Assembly (NCBI GenBank): GCA_022780515.1
Contig: JALEUV010000037.1
Coordinates: 1 to 37,780, forward strand
DNA: 37,780 nucleotides
Direction: 5' to 3'
Origin: Anaerococcus sp.
Lineage (GTDB): Bacteria; Bacillota; Clostridia; Tissierellales; Peptoniphilaceae
Shown: piece after piece, positions 15,962 to 24,242 of the stretch
How the letters are laid out: each line of letters begins with the position of its first letter
How positions within the stretch are numbered: the stretch's first letter is position 1
Notes under the pieces: model-generated
What the model was told of the DNA's origin: nothing
The model's database searches: none
Seen by the model: the letters and a program-made list of their open reading frames with translations, nothing else
Program-made: the position numbers and the translations under genes

Positions 15962-16859
15962 AAAGTTCTGTTGATAAATACCTTTCTCCTGTATCGGGTA
16001 ATACTGTTACTACGCTTCTTCCTTCTCCTAGTTTATCAGCTATTTCTATAGCTCCTACAACATTGGCTCCTGAAGATATTCCTACTACTAGTCCTTCGTC
16101 TTTAGCTAGTTGTCTAGACATAGCTATGGCATCATCACCAGCCACATCAATAATTCCATCAACTATATCAAAATTTAAGTTAGCTGGAATAAAGTTACCA
16201 CCTATACCTTGGATCTTATGAGACCCTGCCTCACCTCCAGATAGGAGTGGACTTTCCTTAGGCTCTATGGCATAAACTTTTGTATCTTCATTAGCTTCCT
16301 TTAATCTCTTACCAACACCACTAACAGTTCCGCCTGTTCCAACACCTGCTATGAAGGCATCTGGTGTGATTTCTTCTAGGATTTCTGGCCCAGTTGTTTC
16401 GTAATGGGCTTTTACATTTGCAGGATTAGAAAATTGATCTGGGAAGAAGTATCCATTTTCATCAGCTAATTGCTTAGCCTTATCATAGGCTCCTTGTAGG
16501 GCACCTTCTGTTGTCCTAATTACTTTTGCCCCATAAGCCATAGCAAGCTTAGCTCTTTCTATAGACATTGATGCAGGCATGGTAAGGATTAGATGGTAAC
16601 CCTTGGCAGCGGCTATTGCTGCTAGAGCAACCCCTGTGTTTCCACTAGTTGGCTCTACGATAGTACCACCTTCTTTTAGAAGTCCCTTTTCTTCTGCATC
16701 TTCTATCATATATAGGGCAACCCTATCCTTGATAGATGCAGCCAAGTTATTTTTTTCTATTTTAGCATAAATATCAGCTCTTCCCTCTTTCTTAAGAGAA
16801 TTTAATTTTAATAAAGGTGTATTACCTATTAATTCTTTTCCGTTATTTTTTATTGTCAT
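15942..16859 (-). CDS. cysK: Cysteine synthase A (O-acetylserine sulfhydrylase)
   Basis: CysK is a PLP enzyme joining sulfide and O-acetylserine to give cysteine, in the cytosol. The 305 residues are standard. The PLP lysine is in [12 protein letters not shown] (about K44), with the substrate loop TSGNTG (about 70-75) and the phosphate-binding loop [12 protein letters not shown] (about 172-183). The overlap with cysE makes a two-gene cysteine operon. Sulfide must come from elsewhere, since no sulfate-reduction genes are in the window. Confidence 0.96.
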   Translation of the reverse strand: MTIKNNGKELIGNTPLLKLNSLKKEGRADIYAKIEKNNLAASIKDRVALYMIEDAEEKGLLKEGGTIVEPTSGNTGVALAAIAAAKGYHLILTMPASMSIERAKLAMAYGAKVIRTTEGALQGAYDKAKQLADENGYFFPDQFSNPANVKAHYETTGPEILEEITPDAFIAGVGTGGTVSGVGKRLKEANEDTKVYAIEPKESPLLSGGEAGSHKIQGIGGNFIPANLNFDIVDGIIDVAGDDAIAMSRQLAKDEGLVVGISSGANVVGAIEIADKLGEGRSVVTVLPDTGERYLSTELYDIDQL

Positions 16860-16910
16860 ATAAGTATCCTTTCTTTTATATAAGTAGAATTGTATTTGCG
16901 CTACTTTTTA

Positions 16911-16940
16911 TTTATACCCAAAACAATTTAAATATAACAA
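16911..16940 (-). promoter_or_regulatory. Possible cysK-cysE promoter
   Basis: On the minus strand TTGTTA (16935-16940) and TATAAA (16911-16916) are 18 bp apart, directly after the T-run of the tsf terminator. The fit is moderate. No T-box or riboswitch structure was recognised in the 50-base leader. Confidence 0.4.
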
Positions 16941-16941
16941 T

Positions 16942-16964
16942 AAAAAAGGGAGCCTTAAGCTCCC
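16942..16964 (-). terminator. Rho-independent terminator of rpsB-tsf
   Basis: On the minus strand GGGAGC, a short TTAAG loop and GCTCCC are followed by six T. It lies 13 bp past the tsf stop and is the clearest intrinsic terminator in the window. Confidence 0.9.
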
Positions 16965-16976
16965 CTCTATACATTT

Positions 16977-17645
16977 TTACTTATTCATTTGGTTTTGAAC
17001 TTCAGCTGCGAAATCTTCTTCTTTTTTCTCTAAGCCTTCGCCAACTTCAAATCTAGCAAATCTTCTAATCTTGATGTTTTCTCCAACATCGTTAGCTGTA
17101 TCTCTTAGATATTCTTCAATAGTTTGGTCAGGGTTTTTAACAAATGGTTGGTCTAGTAGGCATACTTCAGAGAACCATTTTTTAAGTCTTCCTTCAACCT
17201 TCTTTTCAGCTATCATTTTCTTCTTATCTTCTGGCATATTGTCATTTGCTTCATTGATAGCTTGTTTAACAAGGATATCTTTTTGATCAGCTACATCTTC
17301 TTCACTAGCATCTTCTTCAGAGATATACTTAGGATTTACTGCTGCAATGTGCATAGCTATATCTCTAGCAAAGTCTTTAACCTTATCAGTATTAGCTGAG
17401 AAGTCTGTTTCTGTATTGATTTCTACTATTACACCAATTTTGTTGTTGTGAATGTATGAACCAATAACACCCTCAGCAGCAATTCTACCAGATTTTTTAT
17501 CAAGAGTAGCTTGTCCTTTTTCTTTAAGAAGTCTTTGAGCTTTATCGATGTCACCATCAGTTTCAACTAAGGCTTTCTTAGCATCCATCATTCCGGCACC
17601 TGTTCTATCTCTTAATTCCTTAACTAATTTTGCACTAATTGCCAT
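16977..17645 (-). CDS. tsf: Elongation factor Ts
   Basis: EF-Ts recharges EF-Tu by exchanging GDP for GTP. The N-terminal UBA-like domain ([26 protein letters not shown]) is followed by the core with the variant motif [11 protein letters not shown] (usually ETDFVARN). At 222 residues it is shorter than the about 290 of many bacteria, so one core subdomain is reduced; short forms are known. It follows rpsB by ten bases with AAGGAGA as ribosome site, the usual rpsB-tsf pair. Confidence 0.96.
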   Translation of the reverse strand: MAISAKLVKELRDRTGAGMMDAKKALVETDGDIDKAQRLLKEKGQATLDKKSGRIAAEGVIGSYIHNNKIGVIVEINTETDFSANTDKVKDFARDIAMHIAAVNPKYISEEDASEEDVADQKDILVKQAINEANDNMPEDKKKMIAEKKVEGRLKKWFSEVCLLDQPFVKNPDQTIEEYLRDTANDVGENIKIRRFARFEVGEGLEKKEEDFAAEVQNQMNK

Positions 17646-17655
17646 GGTAATCTCC

Positions 17656-18516
17656 TTAATTTTCCTTATCTTCTAGGTCTGTAGCTTTTATTTCTTCGCT
17701 AGCTTCAATAATTTTTTCTTCTGTTACTTCAGCTTCTTCTGAAGTTTCTTCTTCATTTGTTTCTGTTGCTTCAGTTTCTTCAACTTCTTCATCTTGATCT
17801 TCTACAAAGTCTTCTTCGCTTGGATCAGATTGATTTCCTTGGTTAGCCTCAACTACAGCGTCAGCTATGATAGATGTAATAAGTTTTACAGCTCTGATAG
17901 CATCATCATTTCCTGGAATTGGTAGGTCTACTTCATCAGGATCACAGTTTGTATCGATTATAGCGATTACTGGAATTCCTAAGATTTTTGCCTCGTGTAC
18001 AGCTATTTCTTCTTCTCCTGGATCTACTACAAATAATACATCAGGTAGCTCTTCCATTTCCTTGATACCACCTAAGTTTTTCTCTAGTTTATCCATTTCT
18101 TTTTGATATTGAAGAACTTCTTTTTTAGGAAGTAGGTCAAATGTTCCATCTTCTTCCATACTTTCGTATTTCTTTAGTTTGTTGATTGATTGTCTGATTG
18201 TTTTGAAGTTAGTTAACATTCCACCTAACCATCTGTTAGATACGTAGAATTGACCACTTCTGATTGCTTCTTGTTTAATAGAATCTTGTGCTTGTTTTTT
18301 AGTTCCTACAAATAATACACGACCACCATCAGCTACAATATCTCTTACTGTGTTGTAAGCTTCTTCGATTTGTACTGCAGTCTTTTGTAGGTCTATTATA
18401 TAGATTCCATTTCTCTCTGTGAAGATGTACTTAGCCATCTTAGGGTTCCATCTTCTAGTTTGATGTCCAAAATGAACACCAGCTTCTAGTAATTTTTTCA
18501 TTGAAACTACTGACAT
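17656..18516 (-). CDS. rpsB: 30S ribosomal protein S2 with acidic C-terminal tail
   Basis: S2 is a surface protein of the small ribosomal subunit needed for S1 binding and initiation. The S2 fold covers about 1-225, with family landmarks such as [25 protein letters not shown] and [15 protein letters not shown] tail of about 60 residues (226-286) follows that is very rich in Glu, Asp and Thr and unlike the basic character of ribosomal proteins. The ribosome site is GGAGG. A promoter and a hairpin leader lie upstream. Confidence 0.97.
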   Translation of the reverse strand: MSVVSMKKLLEAGVHFGHQTRRWNPKMAKYIFTERNGIYIIDLQKTAVQIEEAYNTVRDIVADGGRVLFVGTKKQAQDSIKQEAIRSGQFYVSNRWLGGMLTNFKTIRQSINKLKKYESMEEDGTFDLLPKKEVLQYQKEMDKLEKNLGGIKEMEELPDVLFVVDPGEEEIAVHEAKILGIPVIAIIDTNCDPDEVDLPIPGNDDAIRAVKLITSIIADAVVEANQGNQSDPSEEDFVEDQDEEVEETEATETNEEETSEEAEVTEEKIIEASEEIKATDLEDKEN

Positions 18517-18541
18517 AAATTTTTACCTCCGTTTATTCTTC

Positions 18542-18599
18542 TATCCTCTTCTACTGGAAATACAAACCTTATAGGCAACGAAATTTCCATCCGAGGATA
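18542..18599 (-). promoter_or_regulatory. rpsB leader hairpin, candidate autoregulatory element
   Basis: The rpsB 5' leader can fold into a long interrupted stem. TATCCTC pairs with GAGGATA (outer, 18593-18599 with 18542-18548). TGGAAAT pairs with ATTTCCA (inner, 18583-18589 with 18555-18561), and a small CCT/AGG tip lies between. It ends about 20 bases before the start codon. S2 leaders that bind S2 and repress rpsB-tsf are known in other bacteria; homology to them is not claimed. Confidence 0.55.
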
Positions 18600-18621
18600 T
18601 GTTTATTCGTAGTACGTATAG

Positions 18622-18649
18622 ATTTTACCATTTTCTAATTAGATTTCAA
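18622..18649 (-). promoter_or_regulatory. Promoter of rpsB-tsf
   Basis: On the minus strand TTGAAA (18644-18649) is followed after 16 bp by TAAAAT (18622-18627), with a TGG extension. The -35 begins right behind the ftsY stop codon. Confidence 0.7.
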
Positions 18650-18650
18650 A

Positions 18651-19784
18651 TTAAAATATGGCTTCTACAAAAGAATCTGGATCAAATTCTTCTATATCAT
18701 CTATGCCTTCTCCTACTCCAATATATTTGACTGGGACATTTAATTCAAGTTGAAGTGGATAAATAACTCCGCCCTTGGCTGTTCCATCGAGTTTTGTAAG
18801 GATTAGTCCTGTAATATCTGTTACATTCTTAAATTCCCTAAGTTGACTTAAAGCATTTTGACCAGTTGTAGCATCTAAGATTAATAGGTTATCTCTAAGT
18901 GCCTCCTTGGCATGGGTATCTATGGTCTTGTTGATTTTTTCTAGCTCTTTCATTAGGTTTTTCTTGTTATGGAGCCTACCTGCGGTATCACAGATCAAGA
19001 CGTCAACATTTTTTGCTCTAGCAGATTTGATAGCATCAAATATTACAGCTGATGGATCAGCCCCTTCCTTGTGGGATATCATCTCAATGTCTGCCCTACT
19101 TGCCCGTTCTCCTAACTGGTCTATTGCCGCTGCCCTAAAGGTATCAGCTGCTGCAAGCATTACATTTTTGCCTTCGTTTTTTAGCTTGTAGGCAAGCTTT
19201 CCTATGGTTGTAGTCTTTCCTACTCCATTTACTCCTATTACCAAAATAACAGAGAGCTTTCCCTTTTCTAATTTTAGCTTATTATCTAAGTTATTTTCCT
19301 TAAGCTTATTAGCCATTATTTCTTTAAGTACAGGGTATATCTCGTTAGGGTCTTTGATAGACCTTGCCTTTATTTCATCTTTTAATTCTTCTACAATTTC
19401 TATGGTTGAAGTCATGCCTATATCTGCTGATATTAGGATTTCTTCTAATTCTTCATATAGGTCATCATCGATTTTGACATTTGAAGTAAACAAGTTTTTG
19501 AGGTTTGAAGTAAATTGCTTGCGAGTTTTAGTGAGGCCCTTTTTTATTTTTGAAAAGAAGCCAGTTTTTTCTTCTTCATCACTTTGAACTTCAAGGTCTA
19601 TAGGATTTTCTTCTACCAAGTCAATTCTTTCTTCGCCATCTTCGACTATCTCACCCAAGCTTGTATCATTAGCTTCCTCTTCTCCACTTTGCATCTGACT
19701 AATTTCATCAGCTACTTTTTCTTCTTTTTCTTCAACAGTAAATTCCTCAATTTCTGGGTTCTTTTTTTTGAAAAAATCAAACAT
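18651..19784 (-). CDS. ftsY: Signal recognition particle receptor FtsY
   Basis: FtsY is the SRP receptor GTPase that brings ribosome-nascent chain complexes to the membrane. An acidic N-terminal A domain (about 1-75) precedes the NG domains. GTP-binding motifs are GVNGVGKTTTIGKLA (about 184-198), DTAGR and TKLDGTAKGG. The 377-residue length is normal. It ends the gmk-rpoZ-coaBC-priA-ftsY series, nine bases after priA, and has AGGAGG before its ATG. Confidence 0.97.
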   Translation of the reverse strand: MFDFFKKKNPEIEEFTVEEKEEKVADEISQMQSGEEEANDTSLGEIVEDGEERIDLVEENPIDLEVQSDEEEKTGFFSKIKKGLTKTRKQFTSNLKNLFTSNVKIDDDLYEELEEILISADIGMTSTIEIVEELKDEIKARSIKDPNEIYPVLKEIMANKLKENNLDNKLKLEKGKLSVILVIGVNGVGKTTTIGKLAYKLKNEGKNVMLAAADTFRAAAIDQLGERASRADIEMISHKEGADPSAVIFDAIKSARAKNVDVLICDTAGRLHNKKNLMKELEKINKTIDTHAKEALRDNLLILDATTGQNALSQLREFKNVTDITGLILTKLDGTAKGGVIYPLQLELNVPVKYIGVGEGIDDIEEFDPDSFVEAIF

Positions 19785-19793
19785 ATTTCCTCC

Positions 19794-22163
19794 TTAGTTT
19801 ATATTTACTGGATTTAGAGCAGGTATTATACTTGTGTCTTTGTATTTATTGATATAGTCCTTCCTCAAATCTTCTACAATCTTACTTATAAATTCCAAGT
19901 CCTTATCCTTAGCTTTTATTAAAATATTATACCTATATTTATTGTTAATTCTTGAAATCTTGCAAGGATTTGGACCTCTAATACTAATCTCATCCATATC
20001 CAAGGTGAGTGTATTGATATCATCAAAGAGTTCTTTTGCTATAGCTGATGTCTTGTGCCTATCCTCATTTATAATCTTAATACTTATAATATTTGTGTAA
20101 GGAGGATATGAGAAGGCCTTTCTAATTTGTAATTCTCTTTCACTAAAAGCCTTGTAGTCATTATTCTTGGCTGCCTGGATAACGAAATTTTCTGCCTTGT
20201 AGGTTTGGATTATAACCCTGCCTTTGATATCTCCCCTACCAGCCCTTCCACTAACTTGAGTCAATAATTCGAAGGTCGTTTCATTGGCCTTAAAGTCGCC
20301 AACATTTAGAGAAAGATCAGCCGCAACTATGCCAACTAGACTTACATTTTTAAAATCCAAGCCCTTAGCTATCATTTGGGTTCCAAGGAGGATATCAATC
20401 TGCCCATTTTTCATCATTTCATACATCTTGTAATAAGACTTTTTACTAGCTGCTGTCATTGAATCCATCCTCATGACCCTAGCTTCTGGGAACAAGATCC
20501 TCACTTCTTCTTCTAATTTTTCTGTTCCTGCTCCAAATTCCTTGATCTTTGTACTATGGCAGACTGGACAGATTTTTGGTTGTTTCTTGGTTCTACCACA
20601 ATAATGGCAGACTAGCCTATCAACATTTTTGTGGTAGGTCATAGCGACATCACAGGCATCACACTTAACAACATAGCCACAGGACCTACAGAAGGTAAAG
20701 GAATCATGGCCCACCTTATTTAAAAAGAGGATAGATTGTTGACCATTTCTAAGATTTTTCCTAAGCTCTTCCTGGAGTTTAATAGATAGCATCGAATAGT
20801 TAGATTTTTTAAGTTCTTCACGCATATCAACTATATCTATATCTGGCATGGTCTTATTAATCCTAGAATTAAGTTTGATGAGCTTATATTTCTTGTTAAG
20901 GACCTTATCCAGACTATTTAAAGAAGGGGTAGCTGATGCTAGAATAAGGTTACATGAATGGTAGTTTGCTCTAAAGGCTGCTATTTCATCAGTATGGTAC
21001 TTGGGATCTTGACCTGATATATAGGACTGGTCGTGCTCTTCGTCTATTACTATAAGTCCAAGATTATTAAAGGGTGCGAAGATGGCTGACCTTGCCCCAA
21101 TGGCTATTTTGACTTCGCCATTTTTTATCATCCTCCATTGGTCAAAGCGTTCCTTAGGAGTTAACCTTGAGTGGATGACTGCTATTTTTTCCTTAAACCT
21201 CCCCTTAAATCTCTCTATAGTTTGGGGAGTTAAGGAGATCTCTGGTACTAGAATAATAGCTTCCTTTCCCTCACTTATTACTTCTTCTACCATTTGTAAA
21301 AATATTTCTGTCTTGCCAGAACCCGTTACTCCATAAAGCAAGAAATGACCTGCTTTATCTTTTTTTATTTGGCCAAGGGCTTTTTCCTGCTCATCGTTGA
21401 GGACAAATTTCCCGTAATTATATTTTGTTTTTTCTATTTCTCTATTGACTTCTTTTTTTCTAATAGCTAGAAGATTCTTATCTACAAGAGCCTTAATAGT
21501 AGACTTTGGAGCCTTAGTAGAGGTCATAATCTCTTTAACCGAAACCCAGTCCTTATCCACTAAGTAATCAAAAATAGCCAGCTGATTTTTGGCATTATTT
21601 TTAATTTTCCCCCTATTCTTATCCACTAACTTTGCAAATTCCTGGTAGGTAATATGGTTAGTCTTTTTTACATCATAGGATTTTTTGACTAGGCCTTCTT
21701 CTACAATTTTAGCTAATTCATCTTTATATGATGGAAAGGCTTCCTTTATTTCCTCTAGGCTTCTCTTTTTGTTTAGAAAATCTAAAAGCTCACTTGATTC
21801 CTCAGATATATTTTGGAAATAAACCCTTATATCCTTAATCTTTCCTGGTGGTAGGACTTGTCTTATGGCCGCCTGTATAGGAGAAAGGTATCTTTTAGAC
21901 ATAAAAAAAGCTAAATCAAGTAGTTCCTTTGATATTAGCTTCTCGTCATCTATTAGACCTATAATCTCTTTAGTTTTATAATCCCCATCAATTTCGTCAA
22001 CTAAATCATATACAAAGCCCGCATGAGGCTTATCTGACTTACCGAAGGGTACTAAAACACGCATAGCAAGAGAGAGTCTACCTTCGAGTCTCTGAGGGAT
22101 CTCGTAGGTAAAGGCCCTATCCAAAAATCTGCTATTTGTGTCAATTATAACTTTTGCGTACAA
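19794..22163 (-). CDS. priA: Primosomal protein N' (replication restart helicase)
   Basis: PriA is a 3'-5' helicase that reloads the replisome at stalled forks. In its 789 residues are the N-terminal DNA-binding domain, Walker A GVTGSGKT (278-285) and DEEH box (374-377). The zinc-binding insertion has eight cysteines (C492, C495, C501, C504, C519, C522, C532, C535), all present. The helicase C-terminal motif QVSGRAGRGD is intact. It lies four bases after coaBC, the usual Firmicutes order. Confidence 0.97.
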   Translation of the reverse strand: MYAKVIIDTNSRFLDRAFTYEIPQRLEGRLSLAMRVLVPFGKSDKPHAGFVYDLVDEIDGDYKTKEIIGLIDDEKLISKELLDLAFFMSKRYLSPIQAAIRQVLPPGKIKDIRVYFQNISEESSELLDFLNKKRSLEEIKEAFPSYKDELAKIVEEGLVKKSYDVKKTNHITYQEFAKLVDKNRGKIKNNAKNQLAIFDYLVDKDWVSVKEIMTSTKAPKSTIKALVDKNLLAIRKKEVNREIEKTKYNYGKFVLNDEQEKALGQIKKDKAGHFLLYGVTGSGKTEIFLQMVEEVISEGKEAIILVPEISLTPQTIERFKGRFKEKIAVIHSRLTPKERFDQWRMIKNGEVKIAIGARSAIFAPFNNLGLIVIDEEHDQSYISGQDPKYHTDEIAAFRANYHSCNLILASATPSLNSLDKVLNKKYKLIKLNSRINKTMPDIDIVDMREELKKSNYSMLSIKLQEELRKNLRNGQQSILFLNKVGHDSFTFCRSCGYVVKCDACDVAMTYHKNVDRLVCHYCGRTKKQPKICPVCHSTKIKEFGAGTEKLEEEVRILFPEARVMRMDSMTAASKKSYYKMYEMMKNGQIDILLGTQMIAKGLDFKNVSLVGIVAADLSLNVGDFKANETTFELLTQVSGRAGRGDIKGRVIIQTYKAENFVIQAAKNNDYKAFSERELQIRKAFSYPPYTNIISIKIINEDRHKTSAIAKELFDDINTLTLDMDEISIRGPNPCKISRINNKYRYNILIKAKDKDLEFISKIVEDLRKDYINKYKDTSIIPALNPVNIN

Positions 22164-22167
22164 AAAA

Positions 22168-23370
22168 TCACCTAATTAAATCTAAAATAACATTAGCAAG
22201 TTCTGTTTTTTTCATTAGATCAAGCTTTTTAACTTGGTCTTTGGAAATAATGCTAGCAAGGTTGGTATCTACATCAAAGCCTGCCCCCTCATCCTTGAGA
22301 TTGTTGGCAATTATATAGTCTAGCCCCTTGGATTCAAGTTTAGTCTTGGCACTATCTATTAAATCATCTGTTTCAGCAGCAAATCCGATAATAGTTTGCT
22401 CATCCTTTTTATCTGCAAAATATTTTATTATATCTACATTTTCTACCAGGTTTAAATCAAGGTTAGAACCATTCTTCTTGATTTTTTTATCTGAAGGATT
22501 AGCTACCTTATAATCTACTGGAGCTGCAGCCATAATTAAGACATCACTAGAGGCAAAATGCTCATCAATGGCATTTTGCATTTCCTCATTAGTTTTCACA
22601 TCAATTTTGGTGATATCTGGAGTATCCATCGGATTAACAGGACCTGAAACTAAGATTACTTCTGCCCCTCTTCTTCTTGCCTCATTTGCTATATTGTATC
22701 CCATCTTTCCTGATGACCTGTTAGTTATGTATCTGACATAGTCTATTGGTTCGATGGTTGGACCAGCGCTTACTATAATTTTCTTTCCAGCAAGGTCTAG
22801 GTTGCTATCTTTACTAGCAAAATACTCTTCTAAGTACATTACAATATTTTCTGGTTCTTCCATCCTGCCATCACCTATGGTATTACAGGCAAGCATTCCT
22901 GTTTCTGGTTGGATAATCATAGCACCATAGTCTGCTAGGGTTTGAAGGTTCTTAACTGTTGCCTTGTTGTGGAACATTACAGTATTCATGGCTGGCGCAA
23001 GAATAAGGTCCTTATCATAGGCTAGATAAGTTGATGTTAGGAAGTTATCAGCTATACCGTTAGCCATTTTTGCTATGGTATTGGCACTTGCTGGTGCTAT
23101 TAGAAATATATCTGCCCATCTTGCAAGTTCTATATGATGGACTTGGTCATTGGTTCCTTCAAATAAGTCTGAGTAAACCTTGCACTTTCCCATTGTTTCA
23201 AAGGCAGCAGGCTTTATAAATTCCTTGGCGGCAGCTGTTTCAATAATCTTCAAATTAGCATTTTTCTTTTTTAGCCTGGAGCAAAGCTCCAATATCTTGT
23301 AGGAAGCTATCCCGCCTGTTACACCAATTAGGATATTTTTACCTGCTAAAACATTTAATTCTTCACTCAT
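22168..23370 (-). CDS. coaBC: Bifunctional phosphopantothenoylcysteine synthetase/decarboxylase
   Basis: CoaBC carries out two steps of coenzyme A synthesis: joining cysteine to phosphopantothenate, then decarboxylation. The N-terminal flavoprotein CoaC domain (about 1-185) shows HHIELARWADIFLIAPASAN with the catalytic His and the substrate-recognition clamp ACNTIGDGRM (C162). The CoaB domain (about 190-400) shows SAGPTIEPIDYVRYITNRSSGKMG. The length of 400 is standard. Its start overlaps the end of rpoZ by eight bases. Confidence 0.96.
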   Translation of the reverse strand: MSEELNVLAGKNILIGVTGGIASYKILELCSRLKKKNANLKIIETAAAKEFIKPAAFETMGKCKVYSDLFEGTNDQVHHIELARWADIFLIAPASANTIAKMANGIADNFLTSTYLAYDKDLILAPAMNTVMFHNKATVKNLQTLADYGAMIIQPETGMLACNTIGDGRMEEPENIVMYLEEYFASKDSNLDLAGKKIIVSAGPTIEPIDYVRYITNRSSGKMGYNIANEARRRGAEVILVSGPVNPMDTPDITKIDVKTNEEMQNAIDEHFASSDVLIMAAAPVDYKVANPSDKKIKKNGSNLDLNLVENVDIIKYFADKKDEQTIIGFAAETDDLIDSAKTKLESKGLDYIIANNLKDEGAGFDVDTNLASIISKDQVKKLDLMKKTELANVILDLIR

Positions 23371-23551
23371 CTTTGCTGACTTTTCTTTCCATGATTTCGT
23401 GTAAAGCTTGAGTTACTGGCTTTGCTTCAATATCTTCTGTTAGTGGAGCTGATCCATTTACAATTCTTCTAGCCCTCTTGGCAGCCATCATCGCTATTTC
23501 GTACCTGCTTGGACTTATTTCACCTAATTCTTTAAATGATGGATTATTCAT
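23363..23551 (-). CDS. rpoZ: RNA polymerase omega subunit
   Basis: This 62-residue omega subunit helps assemble RNA polymerase. The diagnostic segment is SRYEIAMMAAKRARRIVNG (about 15-33). It overlaps both neighbours (gmk and coaBC) by eight bases and lies in the conserved gmk-rpoZ-coaBC order, which supports the call despite its small size. Confidence 0.93.
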   Translation of the reverse strand: MNNPSFKELGEISPSRYEIAMMAAKRARRIVNGSAPLTEDIEAKPVTQALHEIMERKVSKDE

Positions 23552-24152
23552 TAATATCCTCCTTAAAATCTATATCGTCTTCTCTATACACTCTATGTTT
23601 TTCAGCGTTAATTATTTCGTTAACTGAAGTAATGGCAGAGTTCAAATGGTCGTTAACTACTAAGTAGTCATAGTCATTTATGCACATAAGCTCTTTTCTA
23701 GCGTTATGCATCCTTAGTTTAATGTCTTCATCAGTCTCTGTGCCACGGCCTACTATCCTATTTTCTAATTCCTTTAATGATGGAGGAGCCAAGAAAATAA
23801 ATACCCCATTATCAGTGTTCTTTTTGACATTAATCGCTCCTTGAACATCAATCTCAAGTATGACAATTTTGCCTTCATTGATCTTATCTTCAACAAAGTC
23901 CTTAGGAGTTCCATAATAGTTGTTATGAACGTAGGCATATTCCAAAAACTTGCCCTCTTTAATCATCTGTTCAAATTCTTCCCTACTCTTATAAAAATAA
24001 GAAACTCCTTCTATTTCGCCGTCTCTCTTCTTCCTAGTTGTAGCTGAAACAGAATAAACAAGATTTGATTGAGTATTCATAAGATCGTGTAATACAGTCC
24101 CTTTTCCGACGCCTGATGGCCCAGAAATAACTAATAAAAATCCCTTTTTCAT
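23544..24152 (-). CDS. gmk: Guanylate kinase
   Basis: Gmk phosphorylates GMP to GDP. The P-loop is GPSGVGKGT (11-19), followed by the GMP-binding section TTRKKRDGEIEGVSYFY. The 202-residue length is normal. It is the first gene of the gmk operon, with a clear promoter shared back-to-back with rqcH. Confidence 0.97.
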   Translation of the reverse strand: MKKGFLLVISGPSGVGKGTVLHDLMNTQSNLVYSVSATTRKKRDGEIEGVSYFYKSREEFEQMIKEGKFLEYAYVHNNYYGTPKDFVEDKINEGKIVILEIDVQGAINVKKNTDNGVFIFLAPPSLKELENRIVGRGTETDEDIKLRMHNARKELMCINDYDYLVVNDHLNSAITSVNEIINAEKHRVYREDDIDFKEDINE

Positions 24153-24200
24153 CTAGCCCCCTTATTATTCATATTCTACTTTTAGAAAAGTTTTACTTCA

Positions 24201-24229
24201 AGTATAAGAAATTAAATGTATAATTTCAA
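24201..24229 (-). promoter_or_regulatory. Promoter of the gmk operon
   Basis: On the minus strand TTGAAA (24224-24229) and TATACT (24201-24206) have a 17-bp spacer. It overlaps the -10 of the opposing rqcH promoter, so the two promoters may compete. Confidence 0.7.
24219..24224 (+). promoter_or_regulatory. Probable -10 of rqcH
   Basis: TATAAT lies 19 bp ahead of the rqcH start codon, with the ribosome site GAGGTGAT in between. No good -35 is visible at 16-18 bp (TTCAAG at 16 bp is poor). The call rests mainly on the perfect -10 and its position. Confidence 0.45.
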
Positions 24230-24242
24230 GTGAGGTGATTAG

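Noticed and set aside
16862-16940. T-box or SAM riboswitch before cysK
   Set aside because: The leader is about 50 bases and AT-rich with no stems of the kind these elements need.
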